A stretch of DNA of 64,000 nucleotides, taken from the NCBI RefSeq assembly GCF_035956715.1, contig NZ_CP108381.1:4434001-4498000 (forward strand), read 5' to 3'. Of the stretch, positions 7,841 to 15,557 are shown piece after piece; the stretch's first letter is position 1, and each line of letters opens with the position of its first letter. The translations under genes and the position numbers were made by a program. Source of the DNA: Nocardia sp. NBC_01329 (GTDB taxonomy: Bacteria; Actinomycetota; Actinomycetes; Mycobacteriales; Mycobacteriaceae). A model generated the notes under the pieces. The model saw only the letters and a list, made by a program, of their open reading frames with translations. It was not told the origin of the DNA and did no database searches.

Positions 7841-9747
7841 CAACTCTGCCCCCGTTCGGTGGGAGGTGAAACCGGTGGTGCCACCGCACCCGAGGGCGGA
7901 CCGGCAGCGACCGCAGGTGGCGCTACCGCACCCTCCGGTGCGGATACCGCACCGGAGGAAGCCGCTGGAATCTCGATGCGCTCGTCTGTACCTGTGGAGA
8001 CGGGTGCCGGCGTCGTGACGAACGATGGATGCTGGACGACTTGTTCGTGTGCGAACACCGCGTCACGCAAGAGCTGCCGGTTCTCCTCCTGATCGAGCAG
8101 CGTGACCAGCTCGTTGCAGCGGCGTTCCCACGCCAGTGTGCGCAGGATCGCGACCTCGTCGTCGACGCGCAGATCGCCCAACCCGACCCGGCCGACATCG
8201 ACCCGCCGCGAAATCATGGTCGCGGCGATCAAGTCGTCGGCATCGCGCAGTTCGTTCCACCACTCCCGGGGCACCTCCGCGCTTGCTTGCAGACGCGCCA
8301 GGATCCGATCCCGGATATTGCGCACCCCGACGCTTTCCGCGGGTGCCGCAACCGCCCGGTTCAGCTGGGTTTGTGCGTCGACGGCGAGTTCCAGGCAACG
8401 CGCCCGGATCTGGGCGTCGGGAAGTGCGGCGACGCCTTCGATGGCCGGAACCGAACCGGCGAGCCCCAGCCTGTCGACCGTGTCGGGTGTGAAGACCCGC
8501 AGGTCCACGTCGTAGGACGGGCCGACCATGCCTTCCATCGGAACACCGGTGAGATGTACCCGCAGTCCGGCATCGATCGGACCGGACGAGACCAGCGCGG
8601 AGAGCTGCGCGTTGGCTTTCGCGCCCCAGGCCAAGCCGAATTCCACCAGGACCCGGGCGGGATCCGAGACGCCCTCCCACGGCGATCCGGGCGAAGTCTC
8701 GCTGCGCAGCAACTCGTCCCACAGCCACGGCGTGGACACCTCGCGGGGGAGGTAGAGCCCGGCGGGCAGCCAGCCGCGGCCTTCGTTGGAGGTGATGAAG
8801 ATTCCGGCTCCCGCCGGACCGCGCATCACCGAGACCGCCCATGCGGTACCGACGGGCGACTCCACCGCCGCCAATACCGCACCGAGGAGGGTGCGAGCGA
8901 GGATCAGGTCTTCGCTCACTTCCTCACCGACCACATAGTCGGGTTCGGCGGCTTTGTCCCTCGCTGCCGCGACGGCGGAACCGAACGGTGTCGCGGCAAC
9001 CGGTACAGGCATACCGTTGGCTGCCGCGGCATTCTGCGACTGGCCCACAGACCGGTCGTCGCCCGGCGCACCACTGACCGGTCCGACCGGTCCGCCGGCC
9101 AGGCCGGCTGTCCCCGCCGGCGGGTGCCCGTCGCCCGGCGCGTTCGCGGCAGCGGGGGCGCCGCCCGGCGGTGTCGAGCTGTTCGTACCGGTGCCGCCGT
9201 CCGCTGCCGGACCGGAGGCTCCTGCCATCGCCCCTGCCGGTGTCGTAACAGGGCTTGTCCCCGGTGCCTGCGCACCGGAGCCCGGCGCAGTATTGGGCGC
9301 GGCCCCGGAGGCCGCGGGGGCCGACGGGTCGTTCACCGTACTGCCCAGCAAGGCGCCGGCCGCCCCGGTGGGCAGGAAGTTCGGTGAGCCGGTGGCCTGC
9401 GAGAGCGGCACAGATGAGGAGGGCCCACCCAGGAACTCTTCGCCGTTGCGTCCGAGAAGCGAGCCACTGTCCTGGTCGGCCAGCTCGTAGGACTCGGCGG
9501 CTCTGCGTAGCGATTCGGCGGTCTGTTCGTGTTCGCGGGCCAGCGCTCGCCCGGCCCGCTGCCGTGCGTCGTAGTACTTGACCAGTGCTACCCGCACCGG
9601 GTTGGCGATCTTGCCGTAGGTGGGTTCGAAGTTGGCGAGCCATTCGGCCGGGGGCTTGGCCCACTCATCGAGTTCGCCTGCCAGCAGGAGGTGCTGCTCC
9701 GCGAGCTGGCGCAGCACCTCAGGGTCGATTTCCAGCCGTTCCGGCAT
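7840..9747 (-). CDS. ESX-associated protein, DUF5631/5632-like (paralogue B)
   Basis: 635 residues. The N-terminal two-helix domain has W36 in the turn (PPAEW) and ends with Y87-E-L-A-D91, a perfect YxxxD motif, the general secretion signal of type VII (ESX) substrates. A low-complexity Ala/Gly/Pro region spans about 100-265. The C-terminal domain (about 270-580) carries YVVGEEVSEDLILARTLLGA and TSNEGRGWLPAGL and is homologous to the proteins at 4150 and 9838. After it comes a Pro/Ala-rich tail. The start ATG is preceded by AAAGGA. Its stop overlaps the small ORF at 7840. The secretion motif is seen directly; secretion through an ESX or the local T4SS-like system is inference, since no ESX core genes are in view. 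Confidence 0.78.
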   Translation of the reverse strand: MPERLEIDPEVLRQLAEQHLLLAGELDEWAKPPAEWLANFEPTYGKIANPVRVALVKYYDARQRAGRALAREHEQTAESLRRAAESYELADQDSGSLLGRNGEEFLGGPSSSVPLSQATGSPNFLPTGAAGALLGSTVNDPSAPAASGAAPNTAPGSGAQAPGTSPVTTPAGAMAGASGPAADGGTGTNSSTPPGGAPAAANAPGDGHPPAGTAGLAGGPVGPVSGAPGDDRSVGQSQNAAAANGMPVPVAATPFGSAVAAARDKAAEPDYVVGEEVSEDLILARTLLGAVLAAVESPVGTAWAVSVMRGPAGAGIFITSNEGRGWLPAGLYLPREVSTPWLWDELLRSETSPGSPWEGVSDPARVLVEFGLAWGAKANAQLSALVSSGPIDAGLRVHLTGVPMEGMVGPSYDVDLRVFTPDTVDRLGLAGSVPAIEGVAALPDAQIRARCLELAVDAQTQLNRAVAAPAESVGVRNIRDRILARLQASAEVPREWWNELRDADDLIAATMISRRVDVGRVGLGDLRVDDEVAILRTLAWERRCNELVTLLDQEENRQLLRDAVFAHEQVVQHPSFVTTPAPVSTGTDERIEIPAASSGAVSAPEGAVAPPAVAAGPPSGAVAPPVSPPTERGQS

Positions 9748-9837
9748 GCTAGATCAATCCTTTCCCACCACCCGACATCAATTATTGTCAAGCCTTCCCA
9801 CATGTGGGAGTTACTGACTGAAGGGTTCAGCTATGCG

Positions 9838-12285
9838 TCAGCGCGGGCCGTGACTCGATACCGCAGCGGTCCCGGGACCCGGTCCGGCGGGTGTCCGGCG
9901 GGCGAACAAAGGATGAGTGAGGACCTGCGCGTGCGCGTAAACCGCGTCGCGCAACGTCTGCCGGGTCACTCCTTCCATGAGCAGCAATACCAGCTCGTTG
10001 CAGCGGCGCTGAAAGGTCAGTTCGCGCAATACACTCATGCCGGATTCCACTGACCCACCTGCGCGATCAGATCGCAGTTCACCGAGTGCGATCCGGCCCA
10101 CATCGAGCCGGTGCGAGAGAGCCGAGGCGGCAAGGAGGTCATCGGCATCCTGCAACTCTTCCCACCAACTACCCGGAAACTCCCGGTTCTGCCGAACCGC
10201 CCGCAATATCCGGAGCCGGATATCCGGCGCGCCCACCGATTCCATGGGCACGAAACCGGCCTTCTCCACCCGCATATGCGCATCCACCGCCAGTTCGAGG
10301 CAGCGCAGCGCCACGGACCCGTCCGCGACCTTGGCGGCCCGGTCGATCAGCTGGCGGGAACCGGTGATCCCGAGCCGGTCCAAGGTGCTGTCGGACGCTG
10401 TGCCGAGGACCATCTGCGCGGACGCGGGGACCGATCCGGCCATCGCGACATCGCCCAACTGCCGGCGGAGGTCGGGCCCGATCGGCTGGGAAGACGCGAG
10501 CGCCGACAGCTTGGCACCGGATCTCCCTCCCCAGGCCAGCGCGAACTCCACCAGTACCCGCGCCGGATCCGCCACTCCCTCCCAGCCGGCGTCCTCCGAT
10601 ACCGACCACAACCACGGCGTGGAAACCTCACGGGGCAGGAACAGATCGGTAGGCAGCCAGCCGCGGCCCTCGTTGGAGGTGACGAACGCGCTCACTCCTG
10701 TCTGGTGCCGCATCACCGAAACCGCCCAGTCCACGCCGACCAGCCAGGAGTCCACCGCCGCCCGGATACCGCCGAGCAGTGTCCGCGCCAGAACCAGGTC
10801 ACCGTCCACCCGCTCCCCGAGGACGAAGGTAGGTGCGGCGGACGCCACGATCGCGGCGCCGACAGCATCCTTCACGAACTCACCGCTGCCCTTGGCAGTT
10901 TCCTTCTCCTGGTCCGGCCCCCCGGACGAGGTGCCGTCACGCGACCCCGCGGCAGGTTTGCCCGCGGGGGCAGCTGTCACACTCGACTGTGGAGCGGGCC
11001 CTGGCGCTTTCGCCACCACAGCTGATTGAACGCGGGGCGCTTCGGTGGGCGGCCCGGGAACCGAACGCGCCGGTGCCGGGGGCACGGCTCCAGTGGTATT
11101 CCCACCGGACGGGTTGGCGCCCAGCAGCTGAGGCAGGATCGGCGGCGGCGCGCCGGCGGACGAGTCCGCGGTCGCGGAGTCCGTTCTGGCAGAAGCGGGC
11201 CTGCTGAGCAAGGTCTCCGTCCCGCCGAGATCGGCTGCTTCCCCGGTGAGATCCGGATCCGTCGTCTTGCGGCTCCGATCGTGCTCGCCGGACTCGTCGC
11301 TTCCGGAATTCGACGGCGAATCGTCTGCGACAGTTTCGGAATCGGCGCTGTTCCCAGCCGGTCGCGCAGACCCGCCGGGCCGGGATTCCGCGTCGGGTAC
11401 GAACCCGTTCGGATTCGTGGGAGCACCGTACTGCGGTGCCGATGGTGATCCAGCGGTCGTGGCGGATTGTTGCGGAGTGGACACCGGACCCGGACCCCCC
11501 ACTGTCCGGTCCTGAACTCCACCGGCCGCATCGTCGACTCCGACCGGTGGATAGTCGCCGATCGTCGGAAACATGGAATCCCCGAGCTGATCCGGCGCCC
11601 ATACGCCGGGGACGGATTCGGGCTGCGGTGCTGTCCCGTCCTCCCGGCGCGGCCGCCCGGGGACTCCGTCCGGAACATCCCGGTCCGTCGGCGCGGAACG
11701 CGGAACATCCGGGAGGGGACTTCCGGCTTTCCACGGGCCCGGCTGTCCCAGAGCCTCGGCGATATCGTCCAGCGCCGGCAACCCCTGCGGCCCCATCGAT
11801 GCGAGGGCCGCGTCGACGATATCGATCACGTCGGCCCGGGCCTGCTCCACGATCGAATCGGTGGTAGCGGCATCCGTCTCGGCCTCGGCCTGATCACCGG
11901 TTTCGCCGTCATCGTTGTTGTCGCCGCTGGTTTCCCGCCGGACCCGGGCCGTGGCATCGGCTACGACATCGAGAATCTGATTGCGGGTACGCCGGACGAT
12001 CTCCGCGAAGTCGCCGAAGGTGTCGGCCGTCGCGTACAGCGCGGTCGCGAAAGCGTGCGGATTGTGTTGCAGGGCTGCCATGGCATCCCGCACCGATTGC
12101 AGAGCTTCGGAGGAACGTACGGCATCGTCGAATCCGCGCAGCGCCTGCCCGGCATCGCCGGTATTCAACGCGTCGGCACCGTCGCGCGCCGAAGTTTCCA
12201 GTGCGTTCCACGCAGCGGGCGATATCTCCGGCCAGTCGTTACCGACGATCCGGTCCCAATAGGGACTCTCCCGCTCCGGATGCAC
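9838..12285 (-). CDS. ESX-associated protein with SEWP-type N-terminal domain, DUF5631/5632-like (paralogue C)
   Basis: 815 residues from a GTG eleven bases after the upstream gene's stop (GCCGAGAG ribosome site). The frame stays open further upstream but would overlap the 101-residue gene completely. The N-terminus (YWDRIVGNDWPEISPAAW) resembles the WXG-like helical domain found at the start of many actinobacterial polymorphic toxins (consensus W..laG.eWPeg.). Y84-A-T-A-D88 is a YxxxD motif. A long disordered acidic and proline-rich part covers about 120-485. The C-terminal domain (487-800) with FVLGERVDGDLVLARTLLGG and TSNEGRGWLP matches the two paralogues. It has no toxin domain. Probably an exported ESX-type protein. 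Confidence 0.78.
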   Translation of the reverse strand: MHPERESPYWDRIVGNDWPEISPAAWNALETSARDGADALNTGDAGQALRGFDDAVRSSEALQSVRDAMAALQHNPHAFATALYATADTFGDFAEIVRRTRNQILDVVADATARVRRETSGDNNDDGETGDQAEAETDAATTDSIVEQARADVIDIVDAALASMGPQGLPALDDIAEALGQPGPWKAGSPLPDVPRSAPTDRDVPDGVPGRPRREDGTAPQPESVPGVWAPDQLGDSMFPTIGDYPPVGVDDAAGGVQDRTVGGPGPVSTPQQSATTAGSPSAPQYGAPTNPNGFVPDAESRPGGSARPAGNSADSETVADDSPSNSGSDESGEHDRSRKTTDPDLTGEAADLGGTETLLSRPASARTDSATADSSAGAPPPILPQLLGANPSGGNTTGAVPPAPARSVPGPPTEAPRVQSAVVAKAPGPAPQSSVTAAPAGKPAAGSRDGTSSGGPDQEKETAKGSGEFVKDAVGAAIVASAAPTFVLGERVDGDLVLARTLLGGIRAAVDSWLVGVDWAVSVMRHQTGVSAFVTSNEGRGWLPTDLFLPREVSTPWLWSVSEDAGWEGVADPARVLVEFALAWGGRSGAKLSALASSQPIGPDLRRQLGDVAMAGSVPASAQMVLGTASDSTLDRLGITGSRQLIDRAAKVADGSVALRCLELAVDAHMRVEKAGFVPMESVGAPDIRLRILRAVRQNREFPGSWWEELQDADDLLAASALSHRLDVGRIALGELRSDRAGGSVESGMSVLRELTFQRRCNELVLLLMEGVTRQTLRDAVYAHAQVLTHPLFARRTPAGPGPGTAAVSSHGPR

Positions 12286-12296
12286 AGGCTCTCGGC

Positions 12297-12602
12297 TCAG
12301 ACCTCGACGCTGCGCACAGCCGTGCCACCGTCGATATCCGAATTCGAGATTGCCCGCGCGCCCACCACCGTGATGTCCCGGGTCGTTTCGGCTTGGCTGC
12401 CGGCCGCGCTCACCGCATTGCCGAAAGTGGTATGGATCCACTCCAGCTTCTGTACCAGCGCGCGGTCCAACGGAGAATCCGCTCGGCTGTGCAGAACGAG
12501 ATCGTCTACGACAGTGCCGACATCACCCGCCGCTGTGGTGAGCGCCGTGGTGAACTTGCCGGACGCCGCGATCACCTCGTCGGGGTCGTCCATATCCAGC
12601 AT
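12297..12602 (-). CDS. small helical protein of ~100 aa, possible WXG100-superfamily member
   Basis: 101 residues, ATG with AGGAG five bases upstream. It is predicted all-helical, with a single Trp in LEWIHTTFGNAV in the second half and a polar C-terminus. Length and position, between small ESX-associated genes and directly before the SEWP-type protein, fit the WXG100/EspC size class. However, there is no WxG turn and no YxxxD motif, so the assignment is only by size and context. It is in one run with the genes at 12639 and 9838. It may be the partner of the large protein that follows. Confidence 0.7.
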   Translation of the reverse strand: MLDMDDPDEVIAASGKFTTALTTAAGDVGTVVDDLVLHSRADSPLDRALVQKLEWIHTTFGNAVSAAGSQAETTRDITVVGARAISNSDIDGGTAVRSVEV

Positions 12603-12638
12603 TGCGGCTCCTGTCTCCAGCTTCGCCGGGCAGCGCGA

Positions 12639-12998
12639 TCAGTGTGCCCGCGTTCCGAACGTCTCGTTCTCCAATGCCCGGTAGGCCGCTTCGGTCGGCA
12701 GACCGAACGAGTCGATCGTGTACGGGCGGGTGCCCTTCGACTCCATCTCCTTGCGCAGGCCGACGCGGGATTGCATATGTGCCAGCTTGGCGAGTTTCAC
12801 GATTTCGGCGGCGAGCCAAGGATCACCACCCTCGCGGGCTTCGTCGGTGATGTGCATACCCACGATTTCGCCGTCACGGTCGCAGGCCACGCCTACGCTG
12901 CCCTCAGGATTGAAGACCTCGTAGATGGTCTTGCGCGGCGGGGCGGCCACCTCGTCGGCTTCCGGCTCGTATTCGTACTCGTCGTCGATGTCGGTCAT
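12639..12998 (-). CDS. small acidic ESX-locus protein, YbaB/DUF2694-like
   Basis: 119 residues from the ATG at 12998, which has GGAGA at good spacing; another ATG six codons upstream is less well placed. The acidic tail DDEYEYEPEADE is followed by a strand-rich core (GSVGVACDRDGEIVGMHI) and a helix (LAAEIVKLAKLAHMQSRVGL). The order 'G-x-V-x-V-x-C-x-x-x-G-E-I, then a helix with AAEIV' is like the small YbaB-related proteins (I recall DUF2694) in mycobacterial ESX-type clusters. The name is from memory and not certain. Likely a cytosolic accessory or chaperone of the neighbouring secreted proteins. Confidence 0.68.
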   Translation of the reverse strand: MTDIDDEYEYEPEADEVAAPPRKTIYEVFNPEGSVGVACDRDGEIVGMHITDEAREGGDPWLAAEIVKLAKLAHMQSRVGLRKEMESKGTRPYTIDSFGLPTEAAYRALENETFGTRAH

Positions 12999-13033
12999 CG
13001 CAAAGTCTCCACTCATCTGCCGGCTGCCCGGCG

Positions 13034-13708
13034 TTACTTACCGTCCGCGTCGAGTGCCGCGGCGAGCGCCGACCACGGGGCGTCGGCAATGGTCATGACA
13101 TGGCTCAACTGCCAGAATCTGGGCCCCAGGTACATCTCCCCGGATCCGTCCGGGGCGATCTCGAGGTAGTCCGAGCTGTCCATGGTCGCGTTCATCGAAA
13201 TCGTGGTCACCGGGGGCTTCCCGTCGTCCACACTGACAATGGCACCGCCGCCGCCGGGAATGAAACTCTTCCGGCACCGCGGACTCGAACCGATTGCCAC
13301 CTCGGCGCTGTTGGTGGTGAGCGTGATCTCCGGATTCAGCAGGAGCTGTGTCGCCCAGGACCGGGCAGCCAGTTCGGGGCGATCACCGTTCACCGCGATC
13401 ATCAGCGATCCGGCCAGGTCCACCACCAGAAGCGTGTCCGCGGTCGTGACGCCGACGATGACGAGCCGGTTGACGCTCTCCGCGGGGACCGGGAGGTCGT
13501 CGGCGGACCGGGATGCCGAATCCCCGCCCGCGCCGCCGCCGGTCGCGGGGAACATCGTCACCATCCCGCTCGCGATATCGACGGTGAACGCACCCGCTGG
13601 CCCGGCGATTTCGCCCAGTGCCACCAAGCGGGCGAGTCCCTCCTCCTGCAGCCAGAACACGGCATCGCTGACCGATACATCGTCGTCGGCCAGGTCGGGT
13701 CCGGTCAC
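13034..13708 (-). CDS. hypothetical cytosolic protein of secretion locus
   Basis: 224 residues. The GTG start overlaps the stop of the YbaB-like gene (GTGA), so it is translationally coupled. No signal peptide or membrane segment is seen. A central stretch, LLVVDLAGSLMIAVNGDRPE then ARSWATQLLLN, has the pattern 'LLVDL..G.L...GDpe.A..la' that occurs in several actinobacterial regulator and secretion-associated proteins. The C-terminal third is strand-rich (SGEMYLGPRFWQLSHVMTI). I do not recognise the family. Context suggests a cytosolic chaperone or scaffold for the EspB-like or SEWP-type proteins, but nothing in the sequence proves this. Confidence 0.72.
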   Translation of the reverse strand: MTGPDLADDDVSVSDAVFWLQEEGLARLVALGEIAGPAGAFTVDIASGMVTMFPATGGGAGGDSASRSADDLPVPAESVNRLVIVGVTTADTLLVVDLAGSLMIAVNGDRPELAARSWATQLLLNPEITLTTNSAEVAIGSSPRCRKSFIPGGGGAIVSVDDGKPPVTTISMNATMDSSDYLEIAPDGSGEMYLGPRFWQLSHVMTIADAPWSALAAALDADGK

Positions 13709-14073
13709 GGCACGGTCTCCGAGGTCCGGGAGCCGGCGGCGGGCAGACCGGCCTCGTCGCCGCCGATCTTGCCGTCGGCGATCGACGTCTCCATGATCGC
13801 CCGATACTGGAGGGCCGCGTCGAGTGTGCTCTCCCGGATCGCCGCCATGATCTCGGCGACCAGCTCCTCACCGGTGAAACGACCGGCTGTACCGGGCGCG
13901 AGGTACAGGCTGGTGAGCCGCCCCATCGCGTCGACCTCCGGGATGACCAGACCGCTGGGCGAGGGCCGGCGCGCCCGCACAGTATCGATCCGTTCCCGCA
14001 TATCCGCGATTCGATGGCGCAGGTTGCGAGCTGCGTCCAGCGCAGCCTGCACATCGGGGTGGATATTGCTCAT
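13705..14073 (-). CDS. YbaB/EbfC-like small protein (EspL-like, copy 2)
   Basis: 122 residues; its ATG overlaps the TGA of the EspB-like gene (ATGA). Its layout is the same as the protein at 6058: a helix (HPDVQAALDAARNLRHRIADM), then RRPSPSGLVIPEVDAMGRL and LYLAPGT, then a helix (EELVAEIMAAIRES). YbaB-fold proteins form small dimers. In ESX-1, EspL is a protein of this size encoded next to espB, and here the gene is also directly next to an EspB-like gene. I therefore infer a dedicated chaperone-like role for the EspB-like protein. The core is much better conserved against copy 1 than the tails are. Confidence 0.78.
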   Translation of the reverse strand: MSNIHPDVQAALDAARNLRHRIADMRERIDTVRARRPSPSGLVIPEVDAMGRLTSLYLAPGTAGRFTGEELVAEIMAAIRESTLDAALQYRAIMETSIADGKIGGDEAGLPAAGSRTSETVP

Positions 14074-15530
14074 GCGGTACCTCCGGAACGAGTGGGTGCC
14101 TGGTTGGGCGCTGGAGTCGGTGATGTCACGGTGGGCGCGATCGTAGGACGTTCACCGATCACCTGCTCGGTATGCGGGGTGTCGTCGACGTACATCAACC
14201 TGTCGGGGTGCCAGGCGACCACCCGGTTGCGCTCGTTTCCGCCGCCACCGCCACCCCCGGCGCCCGGCGCCATCGGACCCATCGGCATATAGGGCATACC
14301 GCCACGAGCGGTTTGGCTACCCGAAGACGAGGACGGAGAAGCCCCTTCCATCACGGGGACCCGAGGGGCCGTTCCCGTCCCGGCGCCGGAACCCATTCCG
14401 GTGCTGGTCGACATCGGCATCGCCCCGACCGAAACGGATTCGATATCCGCGGTGCTGGGGATTCCGCCGCCGGACGGCAAGCTGCTGCCGCCGGGCGATC
14501 CGAACTGAGGTACCCCGAGGTCACCGGTGCCGTAGTCGTCGTAGTAATCGTCGTAGTAATCGTCGGAGATCTCTTCGGTACCCGGCAGGCCGTTCATACC
14601 AGTGCCCATCATGCTCATCATGGCGGGCAACATCTGGGCCAGCATGCTGCTGTCACCGCTGCTCTGCCCGGAGCCGGCCTCCGAGCCGGAGCCGGTCCCG
14701 GTGGCACCGGTCTCCGCGGTGTACGAACCGACAGTCTCCACCGATTTCGCGTTCTGTTCCTGGAATTTCGCCAGCGCCGCCTGTATCCCGATCTCGTCCT
14801 TGGAACGCATCGAACGCACGAGTTCTTTCCGGGCAGCGATGATCTCTTCCGGGGTGGGATGCTTCGCCTTGGCCTTCTCGAAGGAATTGCCGTACGACTC
14901 CGCGTCGTCGGCGAGCAGAGTCAGCCCGGTGGTGAGTTCGTCGAGCCAGCCACGGTATTTCGTGAGCTTCTCCGACACCTGGCTGCCGACCGGCGTCCAA
15001 TGCTGCATGGTCGAGGCGGCGCTGTCCATATCGCCGCGGACGGTGATGGCCGAATCGCTGGCGAACGAGCGCACCGAATCAGCGAACCGATAGGCCGGGC
15101 CCGGGCCGGGGCCGGAATGCAACTGCTGGGCGAAAACCAGCGGGTCACCGGTAGTGCTGGTCATACTGCTCAAAGGTCCCGGCACCCGGCGATATCGCAG
15201 CTGTTCCACCGCGGGGACCGGATTGGTCACCTCGAGCCCGCCACCGGCGGCGGCGATCATCCGAGCCCCCTCCTCGTCGGTCGCCGCGTAATCCACGGCG
15301 GCGGCACCGACATTATGTGACAGCTTCTGTACCTCGTTCAGCATGCCGAGCATACCGTTGAACAAGCTGGCTGCCTGCGCGTTGAGCTGGGGGATCTTCT
15401 GCGCGGAAATCGGATCGGCGCCGGCCGGCAGGACCCACTCACGTGGCAGGGCAGCGCCTGTTGTCCTGGCCGTATCCGCGGACCGGGCCGCGACAGTAAC
15501 CAGTTCTCCGAGATCGACGTTCAGTGCCAT
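14070..15530 (-). CDS. EspB-like PE/PPE-fusion secreted protein
   Basis: 486 residues from ATG at 15530 (GAGGAG six bases upstream). Residues 1-90 look like a PE domain and end in Y81-A-A-T-D85, a YxxxD secretion motif. Residues about 125-270 form a PPE-like helical domain, with KHPTPEEIIAARKEL at 223-237 matching the EHPTYEDI region of mycobacterial EspB. A Gly/Ser linker, a short Met-rich segment near 300-312 (MLPAMMSMMG) and an acidic Tyr cluster (SDDYYDDYYDDYGTGD) follow. The C-terminus has MPYMPMGPM, a glycine run and TEQVIGERP at 454-462, close to the end of EspB (TEAVIGNR). EspB is exported by ESX-1 and assembles into rings. No ESX core genes are present in this window. The resemblance is judged by eye but is strong over three separate parts. 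Confidence 0.8.
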   Translation of the reverse strand: MALNVDLGELVTVAARSADTARTTGAALPREWVLPAGADPISAQKIPQLNAQAASLFNGMLGMLNEVQKLSHNVGAAAVDYAATDEEGARMIAAAGGGLEVTNPVPAVEQLRYRRVPGPLSSMTSTTGDPLVFAQQLHSGPGPGPAYRFADSVRSFASDSAITVRGDMDSAASTMQHWTPVGSQVSEKLTKYRGWLDELTTGLTLLADDAESYGNSFEKAKAKHPTPEEIIAARKELVRSMRSKDEIGIQAALAKFQEQNAKSVETVGSYTAETGATGTGSGSEAGSGQSSGDSSMLAQMLPAMMSMMGTGMNGLPGTEEISDDYYDDYYDDYGTGDLGVPQFGSPGGSSLPSGGGIPSTADIESVSVGAMPMSTSTGMGSGAGTGTAPRVPVMEGASPSSSSGSQTARGGMPYMPMGPMAPGAGGGGGGGNERNRVVAWHPDRLMYVDDTPHTEQVIGERPTIAPTVTSPTPAPNQAPTRSGGTA

Positions 15531-15557
15531 CACTGTCTCCTCTCGCCCATCGGCAGG

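Noticed and set aside
8029..9387. 452-codon plus-strand frame
   Set aside because: Antisense shadow of paralogue B; Arg-rich, no domains, and the minus-strand gene has two homologues in the same locus.
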